DNA from: Mytilinidion resinicola
Taxonomy: Eukaryota > Ascomycota > Dothideomycetes > Mytilinidiales > Mytilinidiaceae
DNA length: 64,000 bases
Reading direction: 5' to 3'
Assembly (NCBI RefSeq): GCF_010093595.1
Contig: NW_022985475.1
Span: 88,504-152,503 of the forward strand
The notes below the pieces were generated by a model. The model was not told the origin of the DNA. It made no database searches and saw only the letters and a program-made list of their open reading frames with translations. The translations under genes and the position numbers were made by a program. Shown in pieces: positions 30,929 to 44,329 of this stretch; within the stretch, counting starts at the first letter, position 1, and each line of letters opens with the position of its first letter.

Positions 30929-33900
30929 GCTAAGCTCCTAGTAAAGCACTCTAAATATATCTATCTAAACTAAGCTAAGAAGCCCTTAGAGAAAGAAGAA
31001 AAAAGGTAAATAAAAAGTATTATATTATTAATACCGGGCTTTATCTCTTACTGCTTATATAACTATTACTTAAGCTAAAGTAGCGTTAAGTCCTTTTTTT
31101 TATAGCAGTCCGAACCTCTAGTTTTTAAGTTAATATTAGGCAGTAATATTGCCGCAGGCTTGTTCTTATTATCCTTCTACTAGCTATTCTTCTTCTATTG
31201 CTTACTTCTCTAATTCCTCCTCTAGTACTTCGCGCCGCCTTATACCGCTATTTTAATAGTTCTAGCCTTTCTATCTGCTATTACCAATTTTCCTACTACT
31301 GCACTTAGTAATTAGCGTATTACTGCTAGCTCCTTTAACCGTTTTATAGCCTTATACGCGTTGCTGTAAACAACTAATAAATTTAGTAGCTAAATTAAGC
31401 TCGCGCACTGCAGTATAATAAGCTAGATAAAATAAATAATATACTCTTTAACTATCTATTCTGTACTTAGCATTAATAGATACACAATTTGGAATTAATA
31501 CTTTTCCCCCTTTTCTCTATTTCCGCTTACTACTACTACTGCTATACTTATATTATTATTATCCTTCCTTATATCTACCACCCTAGATTCTTCTCTATTA
31601 GCACCTAGTAAGTAAGGAAAATTAGCTCTGTAAGTTAGTCTTATACCTAGCTATTACTACTAGTTTTAGCAACTATATACTTATAAACTACTTTTCGCAT
31701 TACCTATACTTTTTATTTTTTCTATAGATTACTAATTATTAAGCTATAATACCTAGCTAATAATTATATTAAGTTTTTTATATACAGGTTATTTGCCGGC
31801 TATAATATAGCTATATAAAAACTATATAAAACCGCGCCTAAATAACTGCTGGCTTCCTATACTGTATATAAGCAAGCTTATATATATTATCCTAGGACAG
31901 CTAAAAAGCAATTAAACCGCTAATTTTTTGCTAAATATATAGCTTAGCTAAGAGCACTACTGCTTATTCTATAGTAAGTTTAATCTCTCTTTAGTATACA
32001 GGGATTATAGTTAATAGTCTATAGATAGATAGACCTTAGATAATAAGTATTTAACACCCTTAGGCTTTAACTTTACCTTTATTAAGAAGTAGAAGAGGAA
32101 TCTACCCTTACTAATAGTATTTTAAACTTATTAGTGTTGTTCTATAGCAAAACTCCTTCTGCAGCTTAGTAAAAATTCTCCTGTATTACCTTAAAGTTAG
32201 CATTTAATAGAAGATTATAGGCTATTAGCTTTGCTTAAAGGTAAGAAAGTAAAAAGCAATAGCAATAGTAAGTATAGTTAAAAAGTCTTTAGTATATTTA
32301 AGGCTATAAAGTTCTAAAAAAAGAACTAAAACAGGTTTAGTAGTGCTAATAGATATAAAAGGGGTTCTAGAGGATTTAGTTCTAGTATAACAGCTTAATT
32401 AACTTTAGAATTAAGAGTCTAGTATTAAAGGATTAAGCGGTACTCCCTTTCTAAGTTTAGTTATTTTTGCAGGATAAAGCGGGAAAGATTTAAGTCTCCT
32501 AGGTTCTATAGAAATCAACTGCTACCTTATTTATAAAATCCTGTAAATAAGCAATAAGTGTAAATTAAATAGTAAAAAAGGAGAGGTTTAAAAGAATAGA
32601 TGCAGCAACTTATTAGCCTTAAATAAGAGCTATATTAGAATGCAAAATGCATAAAAATACGGATAGGAATAGGAAAAGCAGAGGCCTGTATAACCCTACT
32701 AATAAAGTTATATGCGCCCTTAAAAATACAACCTATTATACCTAACTGCCCTAAAAACAGCTATATTACAAATCTAGTTCTAAAGAAAGTAGGGTAGAAA
32801 ATAGGCAAATACAAGCTAAGAATATTAGCTATAAGGATAATATAAGGATTAAGGTTAAAAATACAATAGTTAAGGGCGTGGAGGATTTTTATATAGCTAA
32901 ATCTCTCCTTTTCCTCTTTCTTTTTTATAATTTTATATATAATTCCACGTTTAAAAACCTCGGCTTACGCCTTCCGGTTAAGTATAGTTTATAGCCACGT
33001 AATAGCTTCTTTATAGTAGCAGGATAGGCTTTATTATATATAGATTTCTCTGTTACCACCTTTTTTTCTAATAATAGAGATTCCGCCTTTAGCTAGCATT
33101 ATATTATAATTATATAAGACGCCTTACTACCGCTTTATTAACAACCCCTTAATTAATTCCTTTCTATACTCTATCTATTAATTAATAAGCCCCCGCATCT
33201 ATAAAATGCTAAGCAATTCCTGGATTACACGCTATAAGTTCCCTCTATTAGTATACCTTAGTCCTGGGCTGTTCTAAGGGATTATATATTAACTATCTCG
33301 GACTACTATTCTAAAAATCCCCTTTTAATACTCTATTAATAAAAATAGACCTATAGATAAAACAGTAGAACAGATCTATATATCTCTTTAAAGCTTTACT
33401 CTTTTTAAAAAAAAGTATAAATTCTATTATATTCTTAATATAAATCCTTATCTAAACCTTATATAGAGGTTATAAATAAAACAGCTTTCTAGAATTGCTA
33501 TCCTAAAATTTAGTTTAGTAGAAGAAGTCTAGGCTTGCTATATAAAGAAGATATACTTATTATAGATCTAATAGTTGCTAAGTATACTAAAGTAGCTTAA
33601 GAAACTTAGTTATATCTACAGGGATTTAAAAGTCTAGAATCTAGGCATTAATAAAAGCAGCTATCTATAACTATTTAACTTTAGTTCTATTAGATATTAT
33701 AATTAAATCGGCTTTAATAAGCAAGTTCTTAAAGATTATTTTGCATTAGCAATAATTATTCACTTTCTGGCATCCGGAATTAACAAGACAAAGGTATATA
33801 GCTTTAGAAAAGTGCAATAAACACGTAGCATCCTTAATAATAGTTAGAAAGTTATTAATAAAGCAGTAACGGTATTTAAGAAAGTAATTATAGAGGGCTG

Positions 33901-36340
33901 GATAAAAGTTTCTTAAATAGTATCTAGCTTTTTATACTTATGCAGCGTTGTAACGGGTATTATTAGGCAGGTTTACTTAAACAAGATTAATTGTTTAGAC
34001 TAATCTAGGTTATAGATAGACTGTAATAATATTTTAGTAGAAATAGAAGCTAGTTAGATAGATAAAGAAGACTATTAGGCAGTCTAGAAAAGGGAGGGCT
34101 ATATACTACCTTTTTAAGACCTTTAGGACTAATAAAATAACTTTATTCCGAGGAATATAGAGAAAATAGCTAGGTTTACCCTACCGCCTTATAGTTAGGA
34201 CAGAAGTTATTAATTGCGTTCTTAGTAATAGAATTATTTATTAGCGGATTAGCGCAATCTAGACTATTAGGCTTTAGCTTGCACTTAAAAATTTTCTTAA
34301 CCCCCTCCACCCTATAATTGTATTTATAATATCTAGTATCTAGTGCTGCTTTAAAATATATTGCTATAACTTAATTAGCAAAGTTTTAGCATAAGAATTT
34401 GCTTAGTTACCTAATACTTAAGCTTATTAGTGCTATAAAAAGGATTAAGTTGGTTTAGCAGGGAGAAAATTAGGTCTATTAAGTAATTAAGGACTAGTAA
34501 AAGTTAGAGGTGGTCTTTATACCCTACTAAGGCTCTAAGCAGGCTTTATTTACTTTTATTATATTAGGCGCACGGTTATCTATATAGAAGTAGATAACGC
34601 AGAGATATAATAAAGCAATAGAATAAAGCTGCAGGAAAGTAAGGGTTAATATAAGTCGCTATAAATTTCGGAGCGGATTAAGAATCTATAGCACTTTAAT
34701 AAGCGTCTGCAGCGCTGAGCGTTTAGGTCCTATATAGTAGTAATAGCGGCCTTTAAGCAGAAGTATGCTATTAGAGGTAAGTAGGTACTTATTTCTAGAT
34801 AATTATATAATAATACTTAGGGAATTATATATTAGGCACTGGTAATTGTTTATCTACTTTATTCTATATTAAACTAAGGAATTAAATATATTAATATCTT
34901 AATACTCTACCTATATTTGCGCTGGTTATACTAGTAAGCAATAAATATAATAGGGTAGCGCACTAATATACAAATTAGGATGCTGGTTTATAGAGGCGCC
35001 TGTAGGAGGAAAGGCTAATATAAGTAAAGCTTAGCCTTGCAGAAAGCAATATTTAAGTAGTCCGGCCGGGGTGGATATAGAAATCTGTGCGTAGCGGCCG
35101 TATATTAAAAGCGGTATAGTTTAATATAGAGTTCTAACTTTAGTATTATATCCCTTTTTATTCTAAAGCGTGTTTCTTTAGGGCCTATATAGTCTAACTA
35201 AAGTCTAAGCCTGCTACTATATAATAGGAAAGGTAGACTAGAACGTAAATATACCTACTAATTAGTAATAGTATTAAAGGGGCTACTAGGGAAGAAGGAC
35301 TAAGAGGGCCACTTATAAGTACTACGCTCCCTTCCTCCTGCCTAAGCGGAACTACTTAAAAAACATTAGATAGCACCTAATATTTCTTAATTTATCTTTC
35401 TATATATTATATCTCGGATAGGCTTATCTATAAAGTTTAAGAACTAATTAGTTTTGCGCTTCTATATAGTAATAGTATAGCTAGCAGCCCCTATAATTTT
35501 GCTTATTATATCTATAATATAATCTGTCTTATAAAGTTATTACTAGAGTTAAAGAAGCGGTTAAAAAGCAATAATTTTAAAGAGCTGTGGGAGAATAGAA
35601 TAAATAACATAAAATAAAATAAGATAGAGGCTGCTGTAACCTGTAAAATTAGATATAATTCTTAGCATTTAAATTAGGTAGTAAGGTAGGTGTTACGCAG
35701 GTAACGCTCTGCCTAAGCTAGGTAGGCTGTTAGGTATTAGGCTATGCGCTTTATTAATTTATTTAAGAGATATAGTTATATAGGTAATTAGTTATAAAGT
35801 TTAGGGTTATGCGCTTTTAGAATACAAGATATTGCGGGCGCTGTAACCTATTATATTCTATTACCCTACTAGATAGCGCTAATAGAGGGGCAATAGAAAT
35901 GCTGCTGTAAAAATCGGCCTAGTTATGCACTAACGCTAGAGCAGGGGTAGTACTTACTAGAAATACAATTATCTAAAATAATAAACATAGCTTTCCTAGT
36001 TTTATAGATATTTATAGTAGATATAAGAAATATACTGTTTATCTAAGTTTTAGTTTAGATAGAACTAAGCCTAGAGGTTAGCAGACTGCTTAAGTAAATA
36101 GGTTTTAACAGGATTTCCTGTATATATAATACACTAGTGCTATTTCTATATTAGTAAAGTATATATATATCTAGAGTATAAATATCTATTAACTGTATTT
36201 CTTACTTTATCTATTATAAAATTTTCCACTTCTAGGATTAAGATTTAGCTTATTATATTATAATATAGCAATCGGATTACGCCCTATAAATAAAAATAGG
36301 CTATAACTATATAATCCCTTAAGATAAGAATTACTCCTAA
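30929..36340. other. RIPped repeat DNA, no gene recognised
   Basis: 5.4 kb, very AT/TA-rich with stops in all frames. Scanned for RT, integrase, DDE and recombinase motifs without success. It ends with CCTAA (36336-36340), the target duplication of the LTR element. It was joined directly to 42137 onward before that insertion. Confidence 0.45.
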
Positions 36341-36686
36341 TATTACGGTAACCACCCGTAACACCTTACCTACTATAATTCGCCGATCACGTGTTTAGTC
36401 TAGCTCCTAGTCTAGATTATATCCTAGAACGTAGCCTAGATTACGTAACCTAGTCTAGGTCGTAGTCTAGGTTATAGACTAGATTACGTAGCGTCGTTAC
36501 CTAATCTCGCACGGAGCTTGCGAGCTCATGCTATACGCACGTTCCGCCGGCATATCTTCTCCGCCGGCGCTCTCGATTTCCTGTTCCTTACACAACGTCT
36601 TAATTCCCTATATAGTAATATATTTAGCATCTAATTAAAGCTTTCTTCTAAGCTCTTAAACTCCTGCTTATAGCACTACTATAATA
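36341..36686 (+). repeat. 5' LTR of element 1
   Basis: 346 bp. Contains a cluster of imperfect CTAGATTACGTA / TCTAGGTTATAGACTAGA palindromic repeats in the first third. The tail TTCCTGTTCCTTACACAACG is shared with the LTRs of element 2. Confidence 0.92.
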
Positions 36687-36759
36687 TTACGTTATATTAA
36701 CCCTTACCTTTATAACGACCCTAAACAACCCGACTGCTATACTTCTAGAGCTAGTTACC

Positions 36760-39700
36760 TCTATAAAGGAATAGCTTGCCGTAGCATAATCCTTATTTAC
36801 AGGAGCCCTATAAAACTAACAATCTGCCTTTATAGAAGAGATAGCAGTATTATAAAAGGAAATTTTAATAATCCGGGAACACTATTATAAATTAAATAAT
36901 AGCTTAAAGCCTGTCGCTCCTATAAACTATATACAGACGCCAACTATTAAGGTTACGCCCCCTTCTTCCTCTAATACCTCTCCAACGCGTCCTAACGCGT
37001 GTACTATAAAATCCGACCGCCTACCTAACCCTCTAATATTTAATAAACGCTGTAAGGATCTTCCTATTTTTATCTAGAAACTCCAGTATAAACTAGAATA
37101 GAACGCAGACCAATACCCTACTAAATAAGCCCGGCTGCTCTATACCTATTCTTAACTTAAACGCAACCTGTTAATATTAGTAGCTCCCTTAATAGATTAA
37201 GATATATATACTATTAAGCTACTTATCTAATTCCTATAGGCCACGTACAGCAACCTAAATAAGAAACTTACGGCTCTAAGCAGGTTATATTTATTAAAAT
37301 AAGGAAAGCGGAGTTTTATATTACACTTTGCCAAATTCCGACGCCTTGCGGCTAACATAGGTTTAAATAAAATTAGCCTAATAACCTAACTCCGGCATTT
37401 ACTTTCTAATAAACTCTATTAAGCTATAGTTAGCGTTGCTATCCCAGACGACTTAAATAGCTACGCCAACCTTATCTTAGTATATAACAATAATCTTCGA
37501 TTTCTTCTAACTAACCGCTCTTCCCGATATTAAGCCCTAACTCGGAAGGACCTAAATATAATAGAAATCGACGCATCTAATTATGCGCCGGTTAGATCTG
37601 CTAAATAAGAAAAATACCGCCGAAAGGGGCTCTGCTATAAGTGCCGCAAGCATAGCTATATCTCCTGTAACTGCTCTATACTGCTGCTATAAGTCTAATC
37701 CTCTAGCCTAGATAGGCCTATAAGCCCTTATATATACGCATAAGCTGCAAGTTCTTCTTAATTTTTACCTATCCGCCGTTTATTTATATCTATAAACTTA
37801 TTTTCTAGCTCTAATTATTCTAGAGGAAAACGCTAGTCCTGTATAAAGAAGCTATTAAAAGCCCGGTCCCGGGCTTAAGTCGCCCCCCGGGACTATTCTA
37901 ACCCCGGATTTCTATAAACCTGTTTAAAGAACCTGTAGCTAACTCCTAGAAATAACAGATTCTTACTCTATTCTCCCTGCAGTAAGGTTCTACACAACTA
38001 GATACCTAAGCCCTAATTAACAGCGGAGCTACAGGTATAGGTTATATTTATAGATCTCTGGCGCGCGCATAGAACCTTTATTTTAAACTGCTACTAATTA
38101 TCTTACGCCTAACTAGATTTAACGGAAAATAACTAAAAAAAGAAAGGATTACGCACTCTATACGCGTAACCCTCCGCCACCTAAACTATATAGAACCGAT
38201 CCGCCTCTATATACTAGAGATTGGAAAACACAACCTAATACTAGGACAGCTATAGCTATATAAGCACCGCGTTGGAATCGATTATAATAACTAACGGCTG
38301 CTCTTCCGCTCCTTCCGTTACCAGGCTTATTGCCTGCGTAAACCTGCTAACGTATTCTAATATAATAATAATAAGAACCCTAGCTAGAAGGCTTATAGTA
38401 AAGCCCCTTACTTAATAACTAAATACTTCTGTTTTTAACGGTTGAGCCTGCGTATATAACACCGATATAACTACTAGCTTCCTAAGATAAACTGCTAGCT
38501 AAATAAACCTAAACCTAAACCTAAACCCGAACCTAAACCTAAACCTAAATTAGAATTAGAACCTAATATAGAACCTAACGCGGAGCTAAATATCTATCTG
38601 CTTAAGGCAGAAATATTAACCTAATTAGCCTAATAACCTAATTATAAAATCTTTGCTATTACTATTGCTAATATTAATAAGGCCTTGGCTAAGAAGAAGT
38701 ACACCAACCCAGCAATAAAGGTCCCTGTAGAATACCACCCGTTTTTAAAGAACTTCTCCCGCTAAAAGGCTAATAAGCTGCCTAATTACTATATATATAA
38801 TTATAAAATTGTCCTAAAAAAAGGAAAGTAACCTAGATTTAGCCTGCTATACAGTATATCCCAGAATAAACTAAAGGTGCTCTAAAAGTACCTTAATAAC
38901 AACCTCGCAAAAGGGTTTATTCGCGCTAGCTTATCGCCCGTTACCTTTTCTGTTATCTTTATTAAGAAACCAGGAAAAGGTTTATAATTCTGCGTTAACT
39001 ACTAAGCGCTGAATACGGTAACTATTAAGAACCGTTATCTAATTCCTCTAATCTAAGAGACTTTAGCCTGATTTAGCAAGGCTAAGTACTATACTAAGCT
39101 TGATATTATCTTGGCGTTTAATTGCTTATAAATTGTAAAAGGAGATAAATAGCTAACAGCCTTCCGGATACAATATAGCCTATTTAAATACCTAGTTATG
39201 CCCTTTAGACTAGCTAACGCTTTTAGTATATTCCAGCACTATATAAATAATATACTCCGCCTATACCTAAACGTATTCTGCACCGCGTATATTAATAATA
39301 TCCTAATATATAGTAAAAGCTTTAAGGAACACCAGCACTATATAAGGCTAGTCCTTAAGGCCTTAGAAGATGCAGGACTACAACTTAATATTAATAAATG
39401 CGAATTCTACTAGAGCAGTATTACGTACCTAGGGTATATAATAACAACCGATAGAATTAGTATAGACCTAAATAAGATTAATAACATCTATAACTAGGAG
39501 ACCCCTTATAATATAAAGAATATATAAGCCTTTATAGGATTTACTAACTTCTACTAATAATTTATTAATAATTTCTCTAGGTTAGCTGCACCCTTAATTG
39601 CCTTTATAAAAAAGGACGTGTAATTCTAATTTAATAATACCTATAAGAAAGCATTTAAACGCCTTAAAACAGCTTTTATAACTGCCCTAATCCTCCGCCA

Positions 39701-41760
39701 CTTTAACCCGGATCTACTAATAACTTTTAAAGCCGACTTATCTAACTATATAAACGCCGGAATTCTATTATAGATAGATAAATATAGAGTTCTACAACCT
39801 GTAGCCTACTTCTCTAAGCGGCTAAACCTAGCCGAAAATAACTATAAGATTTATAATAAGGAACTCCTAGTAATCGTCCGATATTTTAAATAATAGCGCC
39901 CTAAGCTAGAAGGTGCTGCACTTCCGATCTAGGTCCTTAGCAATTATAAAAACCTGCAGTACTTTACCACTATAAAACAGCTTAGCCACCGGCAAGCCTG
40001 TTAGGCAGAGTACCTATCCCGCTTTAACTTTATAATTATATATTAACCTGGCAAGTTTAGAGAAAAGCTAGATACTTTAACCCGCTGTATACAGAATATA
40101 CCCGCACAGGAAAAAGCCCGAGCGGCCCGAAACCAGACCTTATTGCGCCCTAAGTTATTTACCGAGTTAAACCTTACAGAAACTAATTGCATAATTTAAG
40201 AGATTATTAAGAAAGAGTACCTAAATAATAAATTTATATAAGAAGTCCTGGAGCTAATATAATCTAGAACCCGATATTTAAAGAAGATTACCTTAAGTAA
40301 ATGCAAAGTCCGCGATAATAAACTATTTTACTATAACTGCCTTGCAATTCCTAACTATAATAAACTAAAGATTAAGCTTCTTCGGTATATATATAATTCA
40401 CCTGTAGGCGGCTATCCAGGGCGCGGAAAGACTCTTAAAATCCTCTAGAGAGAATACTACTGGCCCCGGATATTTAAAATAATCCGCCGATATATAGCCT
40501 GTTGTTACACCTGTTGCCGCATAAAGGCTTTAAAAGAAAAGTACAACGGCTTCCTAAAGCTACTACCGGTTCCGCTGCGCCGCTGGCAGGATATTTTAGT
40601 CGATTTTATTATAGATCTACCCGAATCTAAAGGCTGTACTAATATTATAGTTATAGTAGATTATCTAAGCAAGTATTAATATATTATTCCTTATAAAATA
40701 ATTATAGCTTAAGCTACTGCTAACCTGTTCTACTAGCACGTTTAGGTGCACTATAGCCTTCCTAATATATACGTTTCTAACCGAGGATTACAGTTTATTT
40801 CCGCGTTTTAGGATAAACTATGCAGACAACTACAAATTAAAGCCCAACTATTATTAGCCTTCCACCCTAAAACGGATAGCCAGACGGAGAAGGCAAATTC
40901 TATACTAGAATAAGTCCTCCGGGCCTATATAAATTACCAGCAAGATAACTAGGTAACCTGGCTGCTGTTAGCTTAATTTAAAGTAAATAATATAAGATCC
41001 GAATTAACTACAGTAATACTATTTATTGCTGTTATAGGATAGAACCCTTAAATAGGCTTTAAACCCCCTACAGGAATACAGCGCCCTTTCTATTAAACGC
41101 TGTAAGCCCGTAAGGCTAACTAGATAATTAATAAGATAACTAATATTAAATAATTTATCTATAAAGAGATAACTTGGGCATAAGCAATATAGGAAAAGTT
41201 TGCTAACTATTAGCGCACCGGTGCACCGTCCTACCGCGTTGGCGATAAAGTCTGGCTAGACGCCCGAAATATCTGTATAAAACGAAAGTCCAAAAAGCTT
41301 AACTAAAAGAACCTTAGAAAGTTTCTAATTATATAAGTGGTTTTACTATACGCCTATTAATTGGGCCTGCCTAATATAATAAAGATCCACCCTGTCTTCC
41401 ACGTCTCCCTTCTACGGCCTGCCGCCCCGTCCTCGGATTACCTTCCTGGCTAAGAAAACTCTCCTCCTAAACCTATTAAAGTTAATAGCGAACCGGAGTA
41501 CTATATTAACCGTATTAAAGACCTCCGCTTTAACTAACGCCGGAAGCGACACAAATACCTTATTAAATAGACTAGCTATAATAAGTTATCCTAGGAGCCT
41601 GCTTTAGAGCTTAAAAATACAACAGCTACCGCCGATTATTATCGCCGGCACCCTAATATACCCGAGCCACCTAATATATAATTATACGATTATAAGGGCC
41701 CTGCGCAGAAGGCTTCTGCTAACTACCCTAGGGCTATATAACACAACTTTAACGCCTAAA
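36760..41760 (+). pseudogene. Gag-pol polyprotein of element 1, RIP-inactivated
   Basis: In order: gag with a damaged zinc knuckle (CYKCRKHSYISCNC, ~37,640); a Pro-Lys-rich linker at ~38,500-38,580; reverse transcriptase with MPFRLANAFSIFQHYINNIL and the catalytic Y-x-D-D box now YINN, both Asp codons hit by G-to-A (~39,290); RNase H around 39,730; integrase zinc region with CCYTCCRIKAL (~40,500); and a C-terminal chromodomain (EPEYYINRIKDL, KYLIK, YYRRHPNIPEP) at ~41,480-41,680. Many Gln/Trp stops. It encodes no active enzyme. Confidence 0.88.
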
Positions 41761-41785
41761 AAACTTAGGTTTAGGAGAGGGGTAC

Positions 41786-42131
41786 TGTTACAGTAACTAC
41801 CCGTGACACCTTACCTACTATAATTCGCTAATTACGTGTCTAGTTTAGCTCCTAGTCTAGATTATATCCTAAAACGTAGCCTAGATCACGTAACCTAGTC
41901 TAGGTTATAGTCTAGGTTATAGACTAGATTACGTAGCGTCGTTACCTAATCTCGCACGGAGCTCGCGAGCTTATGCCATACGCACGTTCCGCCGGCATAT
42001 CTTTTCCGCCGGCGCTCTCGATTTCCTGTTCCTTACACAACGTCTTAATTCCCCACGTAGTAACGTATTTAGCATCTAATTAAAGCTTCCTCCTAAGCTC
42101 TTAAACTCCTGCTTATAGCACTACCGTAACA
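41786..42131 (+). repeat. 3' LTR of element 1
   Basis: 346 bp, same length as the 5' LTR. Starts TGTTACAGTAACTACCCG and ends CTACCGTAACA. Confidence 0.93.
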
Positions 42132-43847
42132 CCTAATTTTAGGGGCTATATCTGCACTTCTTTAGGCTCTATCTCCTTAATAAAATAGTTAAATATTTAA
42201 TTCTATATAGAGCTTGCCGACTAAATAGAAGGTGTAAAGGCTGCTACCTAAGTAATTACCCTGTTAGGGTTTAACTCCTAAATACGCTTATACCTCGCGC
42301 GCCTTTACTTATTCCTTAATATAACGCACTTAGTATTAAGGGTAGAGTTTTTTAGGCCTTTAAAGATTAATATTATGTTTTTTCTAAAGGCTAGTATTTT
42401 AAGTTAATTATTTTTAATAATGCTTACCCTAGTTATTTCTGCCTATAACAGGAATATCCTGCCTTTCTTATAGATTTACTTCGCACAACTTTTCTCTAGG
42501 CTTTTAATTTATGCCGCGACTTTTACTGCAGCCTTTTAAAGTCTATTACTTAAGGCTTCTAAACTATAGAACTGTTTTTTAGATTAGCAGGCTTTAATAT
42601 AGTCTAAGCTTTCTGCTATTAACTTAGTATTTTAGATAAAAGATTCTAAATAGGATATAATAGTAGATACCGCTAACAATATAACGGGCCCGGAAAATTA
42701 ATACTTTAAGAATTTTTAAGTTTCGTGCAATATTAGGTTAGGCAGGGGACTAGCGTGGTTAAGTGCGGGGTATAAAATGTCGGTGCTAAGTCCTAGCTTA
42801 TAAAGGTTAGTTATTCGCCTAATAGCTTTAAAACTTATAAGCAGGGTTTAATAATTACTTTTCTAATATTTATATTCTTTTTATTAGCCTTATTTCTTTA
42901 TAGATTCTAAAATAGACCTATAAGTTTATAGCCCCTATATATACTATATAAACAACGTGCACTATTTTAATACTATATATATATATTACTTATATACTAT
43001 AATTACCTTAAATACGCTAGATAAAGGGCTGCAGAGCCTATAGCCTAACTTAATTAAGCTCTTAAGTGCATCGGCAGTATTAATATATATAACCTACCCT
43101 CTTACTATAGATTACTAGGGAGATAATACTATATTTAAGTCTAAATTAATGCCGAGAGCTAGCTATTAGTCTGCAAGCCCCTTTTTACCGCATATTTACT
43201 TTTGCAGGCCCTTAGGTATAAAGTTTTATAAAGTCTTACTAGCTTAAGCAAGTATTTTATTAAACTATTTATTCTTAATTATATTACTTTTTTATTTTAT
43301 TATTTATTCTGCAAAGCATTACTTACTAGTACGCTTCTCTAGTATCTATAATAAACCGTTTACCTTTACTATAGGTTAGAGCCCTTTTTATAAAGTAAAA
43401 ACAGTTATACCTGTTTTAAACGCATGTTTACAATTATATAGAATACTTTTAAGCTTCTCGTCTATTATATCTAATAGCAAATTAAATTCCTCTACTACTC
43501 TAAATACTAGCTAGTAAGGTAATGCTTTTATAACTATTAATAGGGAATCTAGAAATAGTAATTACTATACTAAGGGTTAAACTCTAAATAATACTTTAGC
43601 AAACTCCTAGAATAATCTAACTCCTTTAGCGTCTATTTTACGGGATGTAACTGCTGCTAAAAGGGTATAATTAGGCTTTAATACTATTAACCCTAAAAAT
43701 ATATAGAACCCTAAAAATATTTAGGATAACCGTTTATATTATATAATTAGGCAAAGGAAGATTATTATTCTAATAGAAATAAGCCCTGCGTGTTTTAGTA
43801 TATCTTAGATATTTTTTATTAATATACTAGATTTCTATTCCGGCCTA
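42132..43847. other. RIPped segment between the two LTR elements
   Basis: 1.7 kb of AT-rich DNA that predates both insertions: it begins with CCTAA and ends with GCCTA (43843-43847). On the minus strand, frames with Gln-type stops hint at former coding capacity, but I recognise no domain. Confidence 0.5.
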
Positions 43848-44257
43848 TATTACGGTATCGACCGCGACACCCTACCTACCGAAATTCTGCCGCAGATTGC
43901 TACAACTCCAGCAATCTGCACCGGCCTACTACCGTTGGCCGGCCTCCTGCCCTGCCTGCCCTGCTCCGCTCCCGTCTCGCTTCCGCTTCCTATCCTGTCC
44001 CGCTCCAGCCACCTACTGGCTGCCCCCTTTTCCTATCACCTAATCTGGTAAAGACCTCGCGTACACGCGTGCCACGCGCCGAAACGGCATAGAGGCCGTA
44101 CGCCACGCGCTCGGCCACGCCTTTATATCCGGTGGCCCGTTTCCCGTCTTCCTGTTCCTTACACAACGTCTTAATTCTCTATATAGCATTATATATAGCA
44201 CCTAATCAACGCTCCTCTTTAAGCCCTTAACTTTTTATATATAGCGCTATTATAATA
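43848..44257 (+). repeat. 5' LTR of element 2
   Basis: 410 bp. The first half is unrelated to the LTR of element 1 and GC-richer. The last ~115 bp, from TTCCTGTTCCTTACACAACG onward, are clearly related to element 1. Confidence 0.92.
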
Positions 44258-44329
44258 TTATATTATATTAACTCTTACTACTATAAACACCTCTGCTAAC
44301 CTAACTATAATATTTCTAGAGCTTATTAG

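Larger units (their letters stand above)
36341..42131 (+). mobile_element. LTR retrotransposon 1, gypsy chromovirus, complete but RIPped
   Basis: 5,791 bp with 346-bp LTRs at 36341-36686 and 41786-42131. The 3' LTR begins TGTTAC and ends GTAACA; the 5' copy has these changed to TATTAC and ATAATA by RIP-type transitions. A 5-bp duplication, CCTAA, flanks it (36336-36340, 42132-42136). Gag, protease, RT, RNase H, integrase and chromodomain are recognisable in order. Confidence 0.93.

Noticed and set aside
38508..38580. Telomere-like (CCTAAA)n run
   Set aside because: It lies in the polyprotein of LTR element 1 and reads in frame as Pro-Lys repeats. The unit is not the usual fungal CCCTAA, and it is internal to an element with intact boundaries.
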